Shown: positions 37,401 through 46,439, numbered from the stretch's first letter. The stretch is 64,000 nucleotides of DNA from Tachypleus tridentatus (GCF_004210375.1 NC_134829.1:27668034-27732033), one strand, 5' to 3'. The notes: generated by a model not told the origin, from the letters alone. A program made the numbers and translations.

Positions 37401-40400
37401 TTGCTAAGGAATAAAAAGATGGTTGCATGTACCTCAAAGGGTACCAGTACATGCAGTATCACACCTGAGATCCCTGACAGTACACAGTCTAACAAGATCT
37501 GGATGAGGGTAGAGATGGGAGACAGTTGGTAGAAGATTGGAGAAAAGGAGGAACAGCCCTTTCAAGCCATCATGAATCTGAAGAGAAAGGAAAAAACAGG
37601 TAAGGTGATAATAGGTATACAAAACATTAACAGCAAACAAATCAAACCAGCAACATCCAGAGATCAAGAAAAGAAGGAAATATGTCTAAATGGGCAAATG
37701 AAACAAGAAGCACAAAAAAGTGGTTTAAATGAAGGTAAAATCAGAGCACAGAGGAATACAGTAATAATCCAATCTGGAAGGGGAGGACACCTAAGAGACT
37801 TCTGAAGTCACAAGAAATGTCCAAGCAAAGTGGAAATGGAGGAAGTAAAAACTCCACTGTAATTTGAAAAACAGAAAGTGTGTGAAAAAGCCATCTAAAA
37901 ACCAGAAAGCAATGAGACAGATGATCCACAGTTCGAAAAGCCATGTGAGAAATTCTGCCACTGGAGTAACAGAAGACTTGTTGGCAAGAAATTACCTTCC
38001 AGCTGACCAATAATGTAAGGCCTTTCAACTGCACTGGTATCCTTCCATGGAAATTAAACAAATGGAAGGAGCTAACACAGAGGCAGCTCTATGTGTGAAG
38101 CCAGATCTTCTCACCAAGGACCACAGAAAAACAAAGTATGAAGATACAGGATGGGGACATTGACACAGAAGAGAAGGAAACAGAAGAAGAGTGACAAGTG
38201 GGAAAAAGAGTAAACACTGGAGTCTCAGAAACCAAGGTTGTACTGGTAAATGATATTCAATCAGTAGAACTCACAAAGGAATGGACAGTACCAAAGAAAT
38301 CACACAATGCAGCAATCAGATGGAAGGGTACACATAAAAGTGTGCAAGACCAATCCTGACTGAAGACATCAACAGCCAGAGCCTGTAGATGAAGTGCAAG
38401 TAATCCAAAAGAGAGTCAACTGTGTATTGTGTTTCATGATAAATTGGGGTAGATCTTCCTCAAAGTCAAAGTTCCCTGAAAGTGAGTTGATCAAATGATC
38501 ACTCTGTCGGAGAGATTTGGCTTAAACATAAAAAAGGATCTGCAATTAGATTGAAAACACCCAAAACAACATGCAATAAGACAAATGTCATGTGCCTGAG
38601 CCCAATAGAGAAGATCCAAAGTCTACAAACAAAAATATCTGGGCCAGGTGCTTCCTTCATAGTTGATCAGAGGCACTGCTGTGTAGCAGCTTGAAGGAAC
38701 TGCCATCATGTAATGCACAATGAATAATGAAAAGGTATGGAAAATCAAAACACAGTGTCATCTGCAGACCAGTGGCCTGAGGCTTCGCAGTGCTTGATCT
38801 AAGCCCTTCAACCCAGAAGGGAAGCATCTATGAGCAGATGTGTATTCAGGTACATAAGAGGATGTGCCATATCCACAAACATATGAGCTTAATACAGCCT
38901 CTACTGCAGATTGTTTCTTAGGAAAGGAGAAAAGTAAATGATAGCAAAAATGCAGCCTCAGCAGTAAGAGACAAACTGAAAGGGCATGATGAACTAAAAG
39001 GTCCATAAAGTGTGGATATAAAGGAGAAGGCAAAATGTAACTGATGTTCAGGTCAAAGAAGACCCAAATGCAAAAGGATTTGGTGGGTAAAAGTAAGGAC
39101 TTCTCTAATGAAATAACCAACTCCTAGAGCTGCTACAGAAAGGTGGTGGTAAATACAAGTGGTCAACTTCTGTTAAAATGTGGTAAAAAGAGGCATACAT
39201 CCATGTAATAATGGCATTGTAACCTCAGAGCCCAAATGTGAAGAGAAAAAAACTCAAACAATGCAATAAAACACCTATGTAGCTGCAGCAAGAACAAATG
39301 GAGTGCCCAAAATAGATAAAGCACTCCAAGATGAACAAACTGAAGAGAAGATCAAACTGCTAATGGGATATGGAGGTAAGCAATGAAGACATCCAACACT
39401 GACACCTACTACTACATGAGAATGCTCAACTCTAGGTAAAGAAGATTCCACGGTGAACTCGGAGAGTGCAAAAGATAGTTGAGATGAGAAATCAGTAATC
39501 AGCCTTTAATCCTCAGTTGTTGTGGAGACAACAAAAAAGTTGGAAGAAAAACTCTGGAGGGATGGTGAACTCGTATGATAGCTTGATGCAACATAAATCC
39601 TGAACTGCCTATGACAGATGCAGACATGTCACTGGATCTCAATAAGGATAAATGGAAATGAGAAATGAAAGAGAGGAAGGAACTGGAGAAAAAACCTTTT
39701 GAAAGAACTGTCAGCAACCACTGATCATTGATGAAGTGAAGCCAGTGAGAAAGAAATACCAACAGTCAAGCTCCCATAGGACCCAAAACCTCATGGTAGT
39801 CACCAATACCTGTTGTGACAGGTGGTTCTCCATCAAGGAAATCAACAAAAAGAAGTACATGGAACTGAAGAAACAAGGAATAGGTGGCATATGAGGATCT
39901 AGCAGAGATAAAAGTGTAAAAAAAGCTGGAACAGTAAACTGCCATTGGACTGACTTCACTCACAGATTAATATCTTCAGGGGCTGCAGCAAATACATGAA
40001 ACCTCAGAAAAGGAGAAAGATCTAAGGCCCTGAGATATAGGGAGAGTAAAATGATGCATGTCAAAACTGAGTTTCTAACTAGAAGGTCCTAACAACAAAG
40101 AAACTACATATGTAAGGCCAGAATGGAGGGCAATGTGAGGGCTAAAGTGGAGAAAAGAAAGTGAAGCGTATTGGCAAAAATCCATAAGGATATTTATGGG
40201 GATCCTCAGAGAGCTGAGGAAGAAAGATATCAGCAAAGGTCATGTGTAAGACTAAGAGTAAATTCAAGAATCATCTCCTGAAGAGGTAAAAATAACCAAA
40301 AACAAACAACTGCTGATCAAAAACATGTTGTCTACCCAATGGTAAGAAGAGACAAACTGATCAGAAGTCTTTGGATGGGTGTGTGACAACTTAATCTCCT

Positions 40401-43400
40401 CATTGAAATGTGAGGTTAAAAGAACAGCAATAGCCCAAATATCCAGGGAAAGAAGGAAGGTGGGAAAATATTACATGTAAAAAGAAAGGAAAGGTGAAAA
40501 ATAAATAAATGACAGGAATAAAATGACACAAATCTGAGACAGAAATTTCAAGACTGTATTAGGTTTCAGAGAAACCCTGGTTGGAAACAGAATGAGCAAC
40601 CAACTTGAAAGGCGATAAAAAATAGTCTTCACCAGCCATCAATGGCTCAACTGTTTTTGTAGGAGTCATGGCAAAGAGTGAGAGAAAAGTTGAAAGCTGT
40701 AATATTCAACTCTTCGATGCATCACAGCAGACAAATCCATCATTTGATTGCCTGCACCTGAGGCATGTGAAAAGTTCTAGTCATTCAGTGATGTCGAGAA
40801 ACGCACTTGTTGAGAACTTTATATATAAAAACGACTCGTTTGGGTTGAGAAAATATTTTACATAGAAGGTCGAAACGTTCTTCGCTCTTCTATGTAAAAT
40901 ATTTTCTCAACCCAAACGAGCCGTTTTTGCATATAAAGTTCTAGTCATTGTTTTAACCCCCAATGTAGTAGGGTAAACTTCAGAATACATTGCATAGAAA
41001 AATTTCACAAAACTCAAGTGCAGAAATAAAACAACATGAAGTAACTGACAAATACAAATAAAGTATGGTTGAGCAAATGAAATGAAGTTTGAAATGAACT
41101 ACTCTGTGAGGAAATCAACATCAAACATGCAGCAATAAATAAATAAATAAGCATATCCAAACTCAAATGCTACTAAACAAAAAATGAAAGTTTGGTAAAT
41201 GAGTGTAGAGAAAGGTATGTGTCACATCAGTATGCTATATTACTGTTGGTTAATAGATGATGCATGATGTTTGTAAGAGTGATATGTTGTAGTATACTAA
41301 TTCCAACAAAAGGGGAGCGGAAGGCTTGAGGTATAAAAAAGTTCACATGTGGAGAGCAACAGTGAATGAAAATACCTAAACTTGCAAAAGTAGGTAAGTA
41401 CCATATCAGAAGAAAGTTTCCAAAATTTCATGACCAAAAAAATTATTGAAATACTAGATTAAATTTACTACTCAGTAAGTTTGTACCTAGGTTTCATGCA
41501 ATATAAATGTTATATCTATGAAAAAAAAAAAAAATCAGGGGAAGACATCAGAGAGGGATGAAGTTCTTATTTGAAAATTTTAATTCTTGGTCACTCAAGA
41601 TACAAAGTTTAATCACAGATCAGCTTTATAGTTATTATTTCATTCACTCATAGTTGGAATACTGTATGATACTGTGAATGTTGAAGCATCTAAGTCCTGA
41701 ATAACTAAATGTTTGTAAACAACAGAAGAAAGTGAATAGTTTATTAAATGTTAAAGACATGTATTTCCAATTTCTGTGTTGTAAACAAACATGTTGGTTG
41801 TACTAATATTAATCCCATAGTTGAGCTCTTCTTCTAATCCAGTTCTATAAGTTTTGACTTATTCTGATAGATACCTTCCCCCCTTCTCCCCAAATGACAG
41901 TTGGATAGGTCATTGGATAAAAGCTGTCTACATTACTGCTGATGACAACTTCATCCATGAGCCAATCATCCTGAGTGTGGAAAAAACAGGTTGTTTTTAA
42001 TGAAGTCCAGTCAACCTGGACTTTTGTTACTAGTGGAGTACTTAAAAGTGCTTAGGCATTTGATTTTATTAAAATTATTGACACTAAGATGAGCATTGTT
42101 AGTACAACTTGTTGATGATATTAAAATCTTTGGTATCTCTGACTGTATTGATAATATTGATGTCTTACTTAGACCAATTAGTCAGATGGACAAATATCCA
42201 GAAAATGACATAATTGCAGTAAGTGCAAGGTTATTTTTTTTTTGTTATTATGATTTAGATTACATGTTTAATATAACACAACAATTAAAAAATAAGGGAC
42301 CTGTTTGTTTATACAGGATGTCCCACTTACTAAATCAGCCCACATCATTCAAATATTTATCAACCCTTTCCTTAGCCCTTTTACTATGGCTGCTTTAAAT
42401 ATATATAGCACATATGCATTCAACTTCTGCAGGCAGAACATACCCTATGTGGCAAATCAGCAGTCAACGTATCCTTTAAATTTACTGCTGCCACCACATC
42501 TGAAGGCTTCCCATCAAAAAGTTATCTATCCTGTTTATAAAAATAAAACCATCTAAGATGAAGATGAATGCAAAAATGTATATTTGTGCTCTTGCATTAA
42601 GTATGAAAAAAAATATTAACACTATCAATTCCCTAAACTTTAAACATTTGAAGGGGGGTTCAATTTGTGAGATCAAAGATCAACACAATCACCATGAAAC
42701 ATGCTAATGCTATGGGGGTGTGTGGCCATATGAGTGTTTCAAGCCAAAAAATTATAATGCTTCATCACAAGGATGTAGATTATGCAGAAAATGTCAAAAC
42801 CTAAGCAGCTGTGCTATAACTATATAAACTTAAATGTTCTTACATCATAGAAGTCATCCCCTGCATAAGTACATGCTTAAAAAAAGAATTGTAGCATACT
42901 GTGGTGATTAAAGATTTAAATCATCAAAGCATTACGTACTCTGTTCCTAACAGTAAAGCATTATAGAACTTTTAGAGTGTATTTATTGACAAATTGATTA
43001 CAAGTCATTAGATTAACTTTACCTGCAATACTGTGTAAAGTTTCAGCCTACTTATTCTAAAAAATAGTTTTGGTTTGTTTATTTTGGTTTTGTTTTTGAA
43101 TCTTGCCCAAATTCACACGAGGGCTATCTGCACTAGCTGTCCCTAATTTAGCAGTGATAAGACTAGAGGGAAGGCAGCTAATCATCACCATCCACTGTCA
43201 ACTCTTGGGCTACTATTTAACCAACAAATAGTGGGATTGACTATAACATCATTCCACCCCATGGCTGAAAGGGCAAGCATGTTTGGTGCAATGAGGATTT
43301 GAACCCGTGACTCTCGGATTACAAGTCAAATACCTCAACCACTTGGCCATGCAAGGCCCTAAAAAAGGGTGATGAATTATTGGAAAGGGTTCAAAAGAAG

Positions 43401-44611
43401 GGTACTACAATGATTCTGAAGATGTAATAATCATCTTACCAGGATAGGTTAGAATCCCTAAATATATTTTCTCTTGAGGAAAGAATGACAAAAGGTGATA
43501 TTAAGAAAGTGTACAAGTTTATTCCAAGGATAACGATACAGGACTAGTTCAAATTTCTGAAGATAACAGAATGCAAGAACAAATTTTTAAAATTTGGAAA
43601 GAACAAACTAGACTCCAATTATATAATCTTAACTTTCTAACAGGGTGATTAAATTGTGAAATGTGTTTTCACCAGCAATAATATAGGCAAGAAGTTTAGA
43701 AAAGGAATTGATGATTTTCTGAAAGATAAAGGTAAAGGATATGTTTAAATGTTTACTTTTATCAAGAGTTGCCTTGAAAGACTGTATAATGATCCATGGT
43801 TAAGTCACATTCATTTGCAACATCTTATGTGTAATAAATGTTAAAATATTTCATTCTATTTATAAACACAATTTGTAGTTTAGTAACATGACAAGATAGT
43901 TGGTAAATAGTTTGACAAACCCATTGTAAATTTATGAAAGTTTGAAACTTAGACTGCAAGATGTGTAAATATTAAAATATTAGTTCATCTCAAAATTCTG
44001 ATATTTTTTGATAATTATGAAAGAAGCTACTGACAACTGTCAATAGACAAAAATTCTACTAAAACATAGATGTATATAGAAATGAATGATATTTACACCC
44101 GTTTTGAAACACAAGATTCATATGGTAGATAACATTAAGAACCCTTTTAGAAGTAACTTTATTGTAACTCTGTAGAACTATAACTAGTTGGCACAAAATT
44201 CTGTCCACTTAAATGTTACCAACTGTATATTTGGAATATATAAGTTTTGATATGTTTTATTTTTGTAAAATTTTAGCTTCTCCTTTCCTTTATGCAGAGG
44301 TCATACTTGTAAAGCTGTTTACTATTAGTAACAGTAGAACTATTTTAATCACTAATTAATAATACTAAGTGTAACTATTAATAACATAAGGCTAACTTCC
44401 CAAGTTACAACGACTTAAGCAATTTATTGTAATTGTACGTACTTTCAAGAGCCTTAGCCAATTCTGTTCCTTTCCACTTGTAACTAATTATTATATGGCC
44501 ATAAGGAACTATGATGTCTTTCTTCACTGGCGTTTGTGTCATTTGTGAACTATCATTCTTTCGAAACGAACAAGCATCAGTTTTACTGCATGGATTTGAA
44601 TTTACAGCCAT
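13316..44611 (-). CDS. FAAP24: FAAP24, Fanconi anaemia core complex-associated protein (five exons)
   Basis: Non-catalytic partner of FANCM. The FANCM-FAAP24 dimer binds single-stranded and branched DNA and helps recruit the Fanconi core complex to stalled forks (family knowledge). Exons on the - strand: 44611-44443, 30447-30308, 23148-22996, 20884-20740 and 13419-13316. Donors and acceptors are GT-AG, phases are consistent, 711 nt, 236 aa (human about 215). Residues about 33-155 are the XPF-type pseudonuclease domain (VPYGHIIISYKWKGTELAKAL, VVYVSEVDIIVG, GVVILEKTQY, LQKFTVLELGLSLIPVA). No ERKxxxD motif is present, as expected for FAAP24. Residues about 175-236 form the (HhH)2 domain (IPSLGDVKAQALVQKFHSLQ ... 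LEIIVGKVSAQKVYHFF). The chosen Met (44611) has a strong context (gaaaATGG). A second in-frame Met at 44542 would give 213 aa, closer to human length. Introns are 14.0, 7.2, 2.1 and 7.3 kb and full of transposons. Confidence 0.93.
14225..15420. repeat. Long purine-rich dispersed repeat, copy 1 (FAAP24 intron 4)
   Basis: The segment at 14588-14680 (tgatcctgatttattcaatt ... ggcagggatgggtggcaatc ... cataagtgtacag) recurs in diverged form near 25430-25510 and 36763-36845. The following block (ggcaggcaccacttgcca) matches 37005-37020 (gtcaggcatcacttacca). The + strand is A/G-rich. No coding capacity was recognised on either strand. Boundaries are approximate. Confidence 0.42.
15421..20739. other. 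FAAP24 intron 4, remaining sequence
   Basis: Apart from the minisatellite at 17.7 kb and purine-rich DNA around 17.4-18.4 kb, which may be another decayed copy of the long repeat, I see only AT-rich sequence and short chance reading frames. Confidence 0.5.
17702..17819 (+). repeat. Minisatellite, three units of 37-40 bp
   Basis: Three tandem units, each beginning atagaacacacttgt, continuing ...gacaccatatcca and ending gaagtttg, lie at 17702-17741, 17742-17778 and 17779-17818. The middle unit lacks the aaag/aagg insert. The units are nearly identical, which suggests recent expansion within older purine-rich DNA. Confidence 0.9.
20740..20884 (-). CDS. FAAP24: FAAP24 exon 4: start of (HhH)2 domain
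   Basis: Acceptor caacttaag, donor GTAAGT. Encodes VHAENKESCNPFRLKKQ, a linker, then LTCIPSLGDVKAQALVQKFH. The first hairpin reads S-L-G where human has G-V-G. Confidence 0.9.
22996..23148 (-). CDS. FAAP24: FAAP24 exon 3
   Basis: Acceptor tttctgcag, donor GTGAGG after ATG. Encodes ADCMRGVVILEKTQYTTQQF, then YSLQKFTVLELGLSLIPVAN and the last helix to LLIQM. The frame would stop soon after the donor. The next exon restores the alignment with human (IQLVQEQ...). Confidence 0.93.
24161..24256 (-). mobile_element. Penelope-like element 3'-end fragment
   Basis: The segment aaagatggctggtatgggta, followed by aacactgttccaacctttct, shares the atggctggtatgggta motif with the 3' end of the Penelope element at 27783. 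It has no coding part and is a truncated 3' piece. Confidence 0.5.
24370..26560. repeat. Long purine-rich dispersed repeat, copy 2 (FAAP24 intron 2)
   Basis: Homologous to copies 1 and 3 over about 90 bp near 25430-25510 (ttggcaaggatagacaaaat, cataagtgactgtcc). Similar A/G-rich, T/C-poor composition continues to about 26.5 kb. Reading frames here are short and not protein-like. The limits are estimated from composition only. Confidence 0.4.
27779..29690 (-). pseudogene. Penelope-like element (RT + GIY-YIG), nearly full length, broken
   Basis: Retroelement whose RT and GIY-YIG endonuclease would act together in target-primed integration (family knowledge). In 5' to 3' order on the - strand: FAIAPRYIP-like N-terminal block near 29640; SIKILKADKGNAIVIM near 29290; PQIYGIPKPHKPDC near 29040; motif A as FNSISLFIEVP near 28845; motif B NGMAL then a frameshift into GNPVSPVLGNIF near 28650; motif C YRYVDDT near 28550; PQTIENIICTHLDRK near 28170; and GIY-YIG as IIYKIQCDNCHDFYIGETS near 27880. 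The 3' end carries the cccataccagccat block. Several frameshifts and stops make it non-functional, and motif A has Asn where Asp is expected. Confidence 0.88.
29695..30225 (+). pseudogene. Penelope-like element, internally deleted copy in inverted orientation
   Basis: The + strand reads ELHDLQKQKMNLDYQPACC near 29850 and, after a frameshift, INRSDQQLNTGEIHLLNKRL then HFATAPRYIQP near 30060-30145. This is the N-terminal block of a Penelope protein. It then jumps directly to DTQFKTGIHQ and HTGLYIP, which in the neighbouring - strand copy lies after the YVDD motif (28360-28410). The whole RT core is therefore deleted, with the junction near 30140-30150. Orientation is opposite to the neighbour, 5' ends facing each other. 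Confidence 0.75.
30308..30447 (-). CDS. FAAP24: FAAP24 exon 2
   Basis: Acceptor gtttcaag, donor GTAGGT. Encodes GVKVIVSEQLGVVDFHPSSN, then VAVVYVSEVDIIVGTSFKRK and LVKMRQ. This aligns directly with the human segment around LYVTEADLVAGNGYRKRLV. Phase 1 in, phase 0 out. Confidence 0.93.
31034..31288 (-). mobile_element. tRNA-derived SINE, near full length, diverged
   Basis: From gtttgtttgttttgaatttt through ccctaatttagcaggg, atagtgggattcacc and ggctgaaagg to the B-box complement gggaattcgaaccc. The head end is degraded (cacctggtaagc). No clear TSD. Confidence 0.85.
31310..31901. other. Unassigned intronic sequence between SINE and LINE
   Basis: No exon or known element was recognised. It shares the A/G-rich style of the long dispersed repeat (ggatgggggctcccaatcaa), but I could not align it to the other copies. 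Confidence 0.3.
32300..34446 (-). pseudogene. LINE ORF2 (AP endonuclease and reverse transcriptase), broken
   Basis: The start reads MATLIQWNCQSLSSNLDD (ATG at 34446), the usual ORF2 opening. The endonuclease domain includes LEAIAISVSLGHTITLCSLY and FLILDGFNGYHPLWRS near 34060 (GDFNAHH-type motif, with Asp-Gly-Phe-Asn here). RT pieces: KPGNDPSVLSNYCPIAFMSC near 33000, ERMINAHLVWFLESDDLFSP near 32900, DIEKAYDTTW near 32750 and NGLCVDDFHISCQ near 32495. The catalytic box reads CVDD rather than the usual YVDD/YADD. Multiple frameshifts and stops. Confidence 0.85.
34450..35535 (-). pseudogene. LINE ORF1 (gag-like, zinc knuckles), broken
   Basis: RNA-binding gag-like protein of the retrotransposon. 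It reads PTIFIQKGLERLADSPKSVK near 35500, FISKSEILTGFSTQEVSAVR near 35285, then PYIPNPLRCFQCQQFSHSKT and two further Cys/His groups (CTCCSGKDHNAWKC, CISCNDSHPYYFRSCP) near 35150-34970. These are the three CCHC-type knuckles expected in this family. A Ser-rich tail follows, with stops near 34900 and 34650. Confidence 0.85.
36480..40650. repeat. Long purine-rich dispersed repeat, copy 3 (FAAP24 intron 1)
   Basis: About 4 kb with a strikingly A/G-rich + strand. It contains segments homologous to copies 1 and 2 (near 36763-36845: ggcaaggatgggcagctatc; near 37005: gtcaggcatcacttacca). The - strand holds a 155-codon open frame (37495-37028) that is Phe/Leu/Ser-rich because of the pyrimidine bias. 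It shows no protein family features. The nature of the element is unknown and the limits are approximate. Confidence 0.42.
40786..40934 (+). mobile_element. Penelope-end hairpin element with 15-bp target-site duplication
   Basis: The element contains a near-perfect inverted repeat. The left arm (about 40813-40867) and right arm (about 40885-40942) include cgtttgggttgagaaaatat and its complement, around a short loop tcgaaacgttcttcg. It is flanked by a perfect direct repeat aaagttctagtcatt (40771-40785 and 40935-40949). Its last 8 bp of arm symmetry overlap the TSD. The right arm is the terminal sequence I associate with horseshoe-crab Penelope elements (ctcaacccaaacgagccgtt), also present at 44.7 kb. 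It appears to be two terminal pieces joined tail to tail. Confidence 0.75.
41990..43745 (+). pseudogene. LINE reverse-transcriptase remnant split by a SINE
   Basis: RT pieces in order on the + strand: TFVTSGVLK near 42015 and FIKIIDTKMSIVS near 42065 (compare VTSGVPQGSVLGP...IYINDI), then LVDDIKIFGISDCIDNIDVL near 42110 (catalytic VDD). The post-RT tail is LQYCVKFQPTYSKK at 43023-43064 and, after the SINE, GDELLERVQKKGTTMILKM, DRLESLNIFSLEERMTKGDI and FRKGIDDFLKDKGK (43368-43740). The middle (42220-43020) is not recognisable. Stops are present throughout. Confidence 0.7.
43067..43359 (-). mobile_element. tRNA-derived SINE inserted in the LINE remnant
   Basis: Full set of landmarks from the tgtttattttggttttgt tail to tggccatgcaaggccc at the tRNA head. 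Flanked by ctaaaaaa on both sides (43057-43064 and 43359-43366), a likely 8-bp TSD. The LINE reading frame resumes on the far side. Confidence 0.9.
44443..44611 (-). CDS. FAAP24: FAAP24 exon 1
   Basis: Encodes a 30-residue variable N-terminus, then DIIVPYGHIIISYKWKGTEL, the first strand and helix of the pseudonuclease domain. Donor GTACGT follows GAA A (phase 1). An upstream in-frame Met at about 44710 would add residues coded by a Penelope end and an A-run, so it was not used. Confidence 0.9.
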
Positions 44612-44692
44612 TTTCTTGGACACATGTTGACCATTCGCACCACAATTCAATGCAAACACTGATTTTTCTGCTTCTCTTACGCACTCTGCCAC

Positions 44693-44743
44693 AAAAAAAA
44701 AAATTCTCAACCCGAACGAGCCGTTTTTACATGTATATTTTGC
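44693..44743 (+). mobile_element. Penelope 3'-end fragment just upstream of FAAP24
   Basis: An A-run followed by ttctcaacccgaacgagccg and tttttacatgtatatt matches the right arm of the hairpin element at 40.9 kb. It lies 80-130 nt upstream of the FAAP24 start codon, so it is probably in the 5' UTR or core promoter. Confidence 0.7.
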
Positions 44744-45024
44744 CTGAATCGTAGTTTCTAGTAGTTTATTAATACGTTTATGTACATGGCTTATTACCGC
44801 TATTCAATGAACTGCACAACCTACTATTATTTTAATTTAAATGTTTTTTGCTGGAGGAAGCATAATGTGATCATCTAGAAATTTCATGAAAATCAGAAAT
44901 CTAGAAATTTAGTGAAGTAGGTGGGAAACAGATATAAATTCCAGTTAGTGAATTGTTTATCAGTGAAATATTCAGTATATTAATAAGTTATCAATGCCGG
45001 TTATCAGTCAGTCAGTTAGAAAGA

Positions 45025-45306
45025 GTTTGTTTGTTTGTTTTGGAATTTCGCACAAAGCTACTCGAGGGCTATCTGTGCTAGCCGTCCCTAATTTAGCAAT
45101 GTAAGACTAGAGGGAAGGCAGCTAGTCATCACCACCCACCGCCAACTCTTGGGCTACTCTTTTACCAATGAATAGTGGGATTGACTGTCACATTATAACG
45201 CCCCCACGGCTGGGAGAGCGAGCATGTTTGGCGCGACTCGGGCGCGAAACCGCGACCCTTCAGATTACGAAGCGCACGCCTTAACGCGCTAGGCCATGCC
45301 AGGCCC
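45025..45306 (-). mobile_element. tRNA-derived SINE, full length
   Basis: Complete copy: AAAC-type tail complement gtttgtttgtttg, body ccctaatttagcaatgtaag, head with the B-box region gggcgcgaaaccgcgac and end ggccatgccaggccc. TSD cagttagaaagag (45013-45025) versus cagttagagagag (45306-45318), 12 of 13 identical. Confidence 0.93.
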
Positions 45307-45554
45307 AGTTAGAGAGAGAAACAGGAAGTTTTTAATATGTTTATTGCCAAGCAAATAGCAATAACATTTTACAAGTAAGTTTTTGAATAGGAAAGTGTAC
45401 AATTAGTCTCAGAATTTGTACTAAAATCTTTAGTCGTGAAGAGAGGGTTAGAAATGGGCATAGCCTGTACTATGACAAATGTTACTGAAGAAATAAAGAA
45501 ATTCATTATTGTCATTTGCACTACCCTGACATTACTTTATTCAAATCATTTTTT

Positions 45555-45805
45555 GCTTGTTTGTTTTGAATTTCGCGCAAAACTACACGGTGGCCATCTG
45601 CGCTAGCCGTTGCTAATTTAGCAGTGTAAGACTAGAGGGAAGGCAGCTAGTCATCACCACCCACCTCTTGGGCCTCTTGGGATTGACCGTCACATAATAA
45701 CGCCCTCACGACTGAAAAGGATAGTATGGTTGGTGTGACGGGAATTTGAACTAGTAACCCTCGGTTTACAAGCCGAGTGCCTTAACAACCTGGTCTTGCC
45801 GGGCC
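45555..45805 (-). mobile_element. tRNA-derived SINE with a short internal deletion
   Basis: Same family. The body lacks about 30 bp (cccacctcttgggcctcttg replaces the usual ccgccaactc...aatagtggg stretch). TSD ttattcaaatcat (45537-45549) versus ttattcaaataat (45806-45818). Confidence 0.92.
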
Positions 45806-46439
45806 TTATTCAAATAATCCAAACAAATCTGTACAAAAATAGAACACATACAAACATTACAGACTACACAATTTACCGAGCTGACTAAGTACACCATTGT
45901 AGATAAATCTTTATAACCTTATGGTGTGTGTGGTATATTAGCATACCATGCATTTTCTACTTTTCCATTTTCAAGGCTGATTTTTCCAAGAATTTTAGTT
46001 TATTTTGCTTCTGGGAAGTTTTTGCATAAGACATCATCCAGAATGCTATTAATTACATTTTGTTCTGTTTGTCTTTGATCCTTTGTTCAAATGTTGGGTC
46101 GAGAATCGCCAAATGGGTCACGAGCTGTCTTTGCTGAAACGACATTTTATTTGAATAAACAAAATTGCCGTGTTTTTTTAAATCATGTAAAAATAATTGG
46201 GGGCTGAGGTAGGGGAACCAAAGCCTGGATATTGTTCTATGGAGATATTACTCGTAATGAGAAGTTTGTTACACCTGCTTAAATGTGCATTGCCTTTACT
46301 TCTACAGCTATGTAAGTTTAAAACGCTTCATAATTAAGGAAAGACTATTTCTACAACTAGACGAAGTTAAATAAAATCTCGGCCACTGAGGGAAGATAGA
46401 TGTCTGAGAAGGTTACCTAATCTGGATAAATTTATATCT

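Noticed and set aside
37028-37495. 155-codon open frame on the - strand
   Set aside because: Phe/Leu/Ser/Pro-rich product is explained by the pyrimidine-rich strand of the long repeat. A second open frame overlaps it, no family resemblance, and other repeat copies do not keep it open.
44612-44710. Upstream in-frame Met extending FAAP24 (MRIFFFVAECV...)
   Set aside because: The first codons come from an A-run next to a Penelope end. The extension is not conserved in FAAP24, and the Met at 44611 has a better context.
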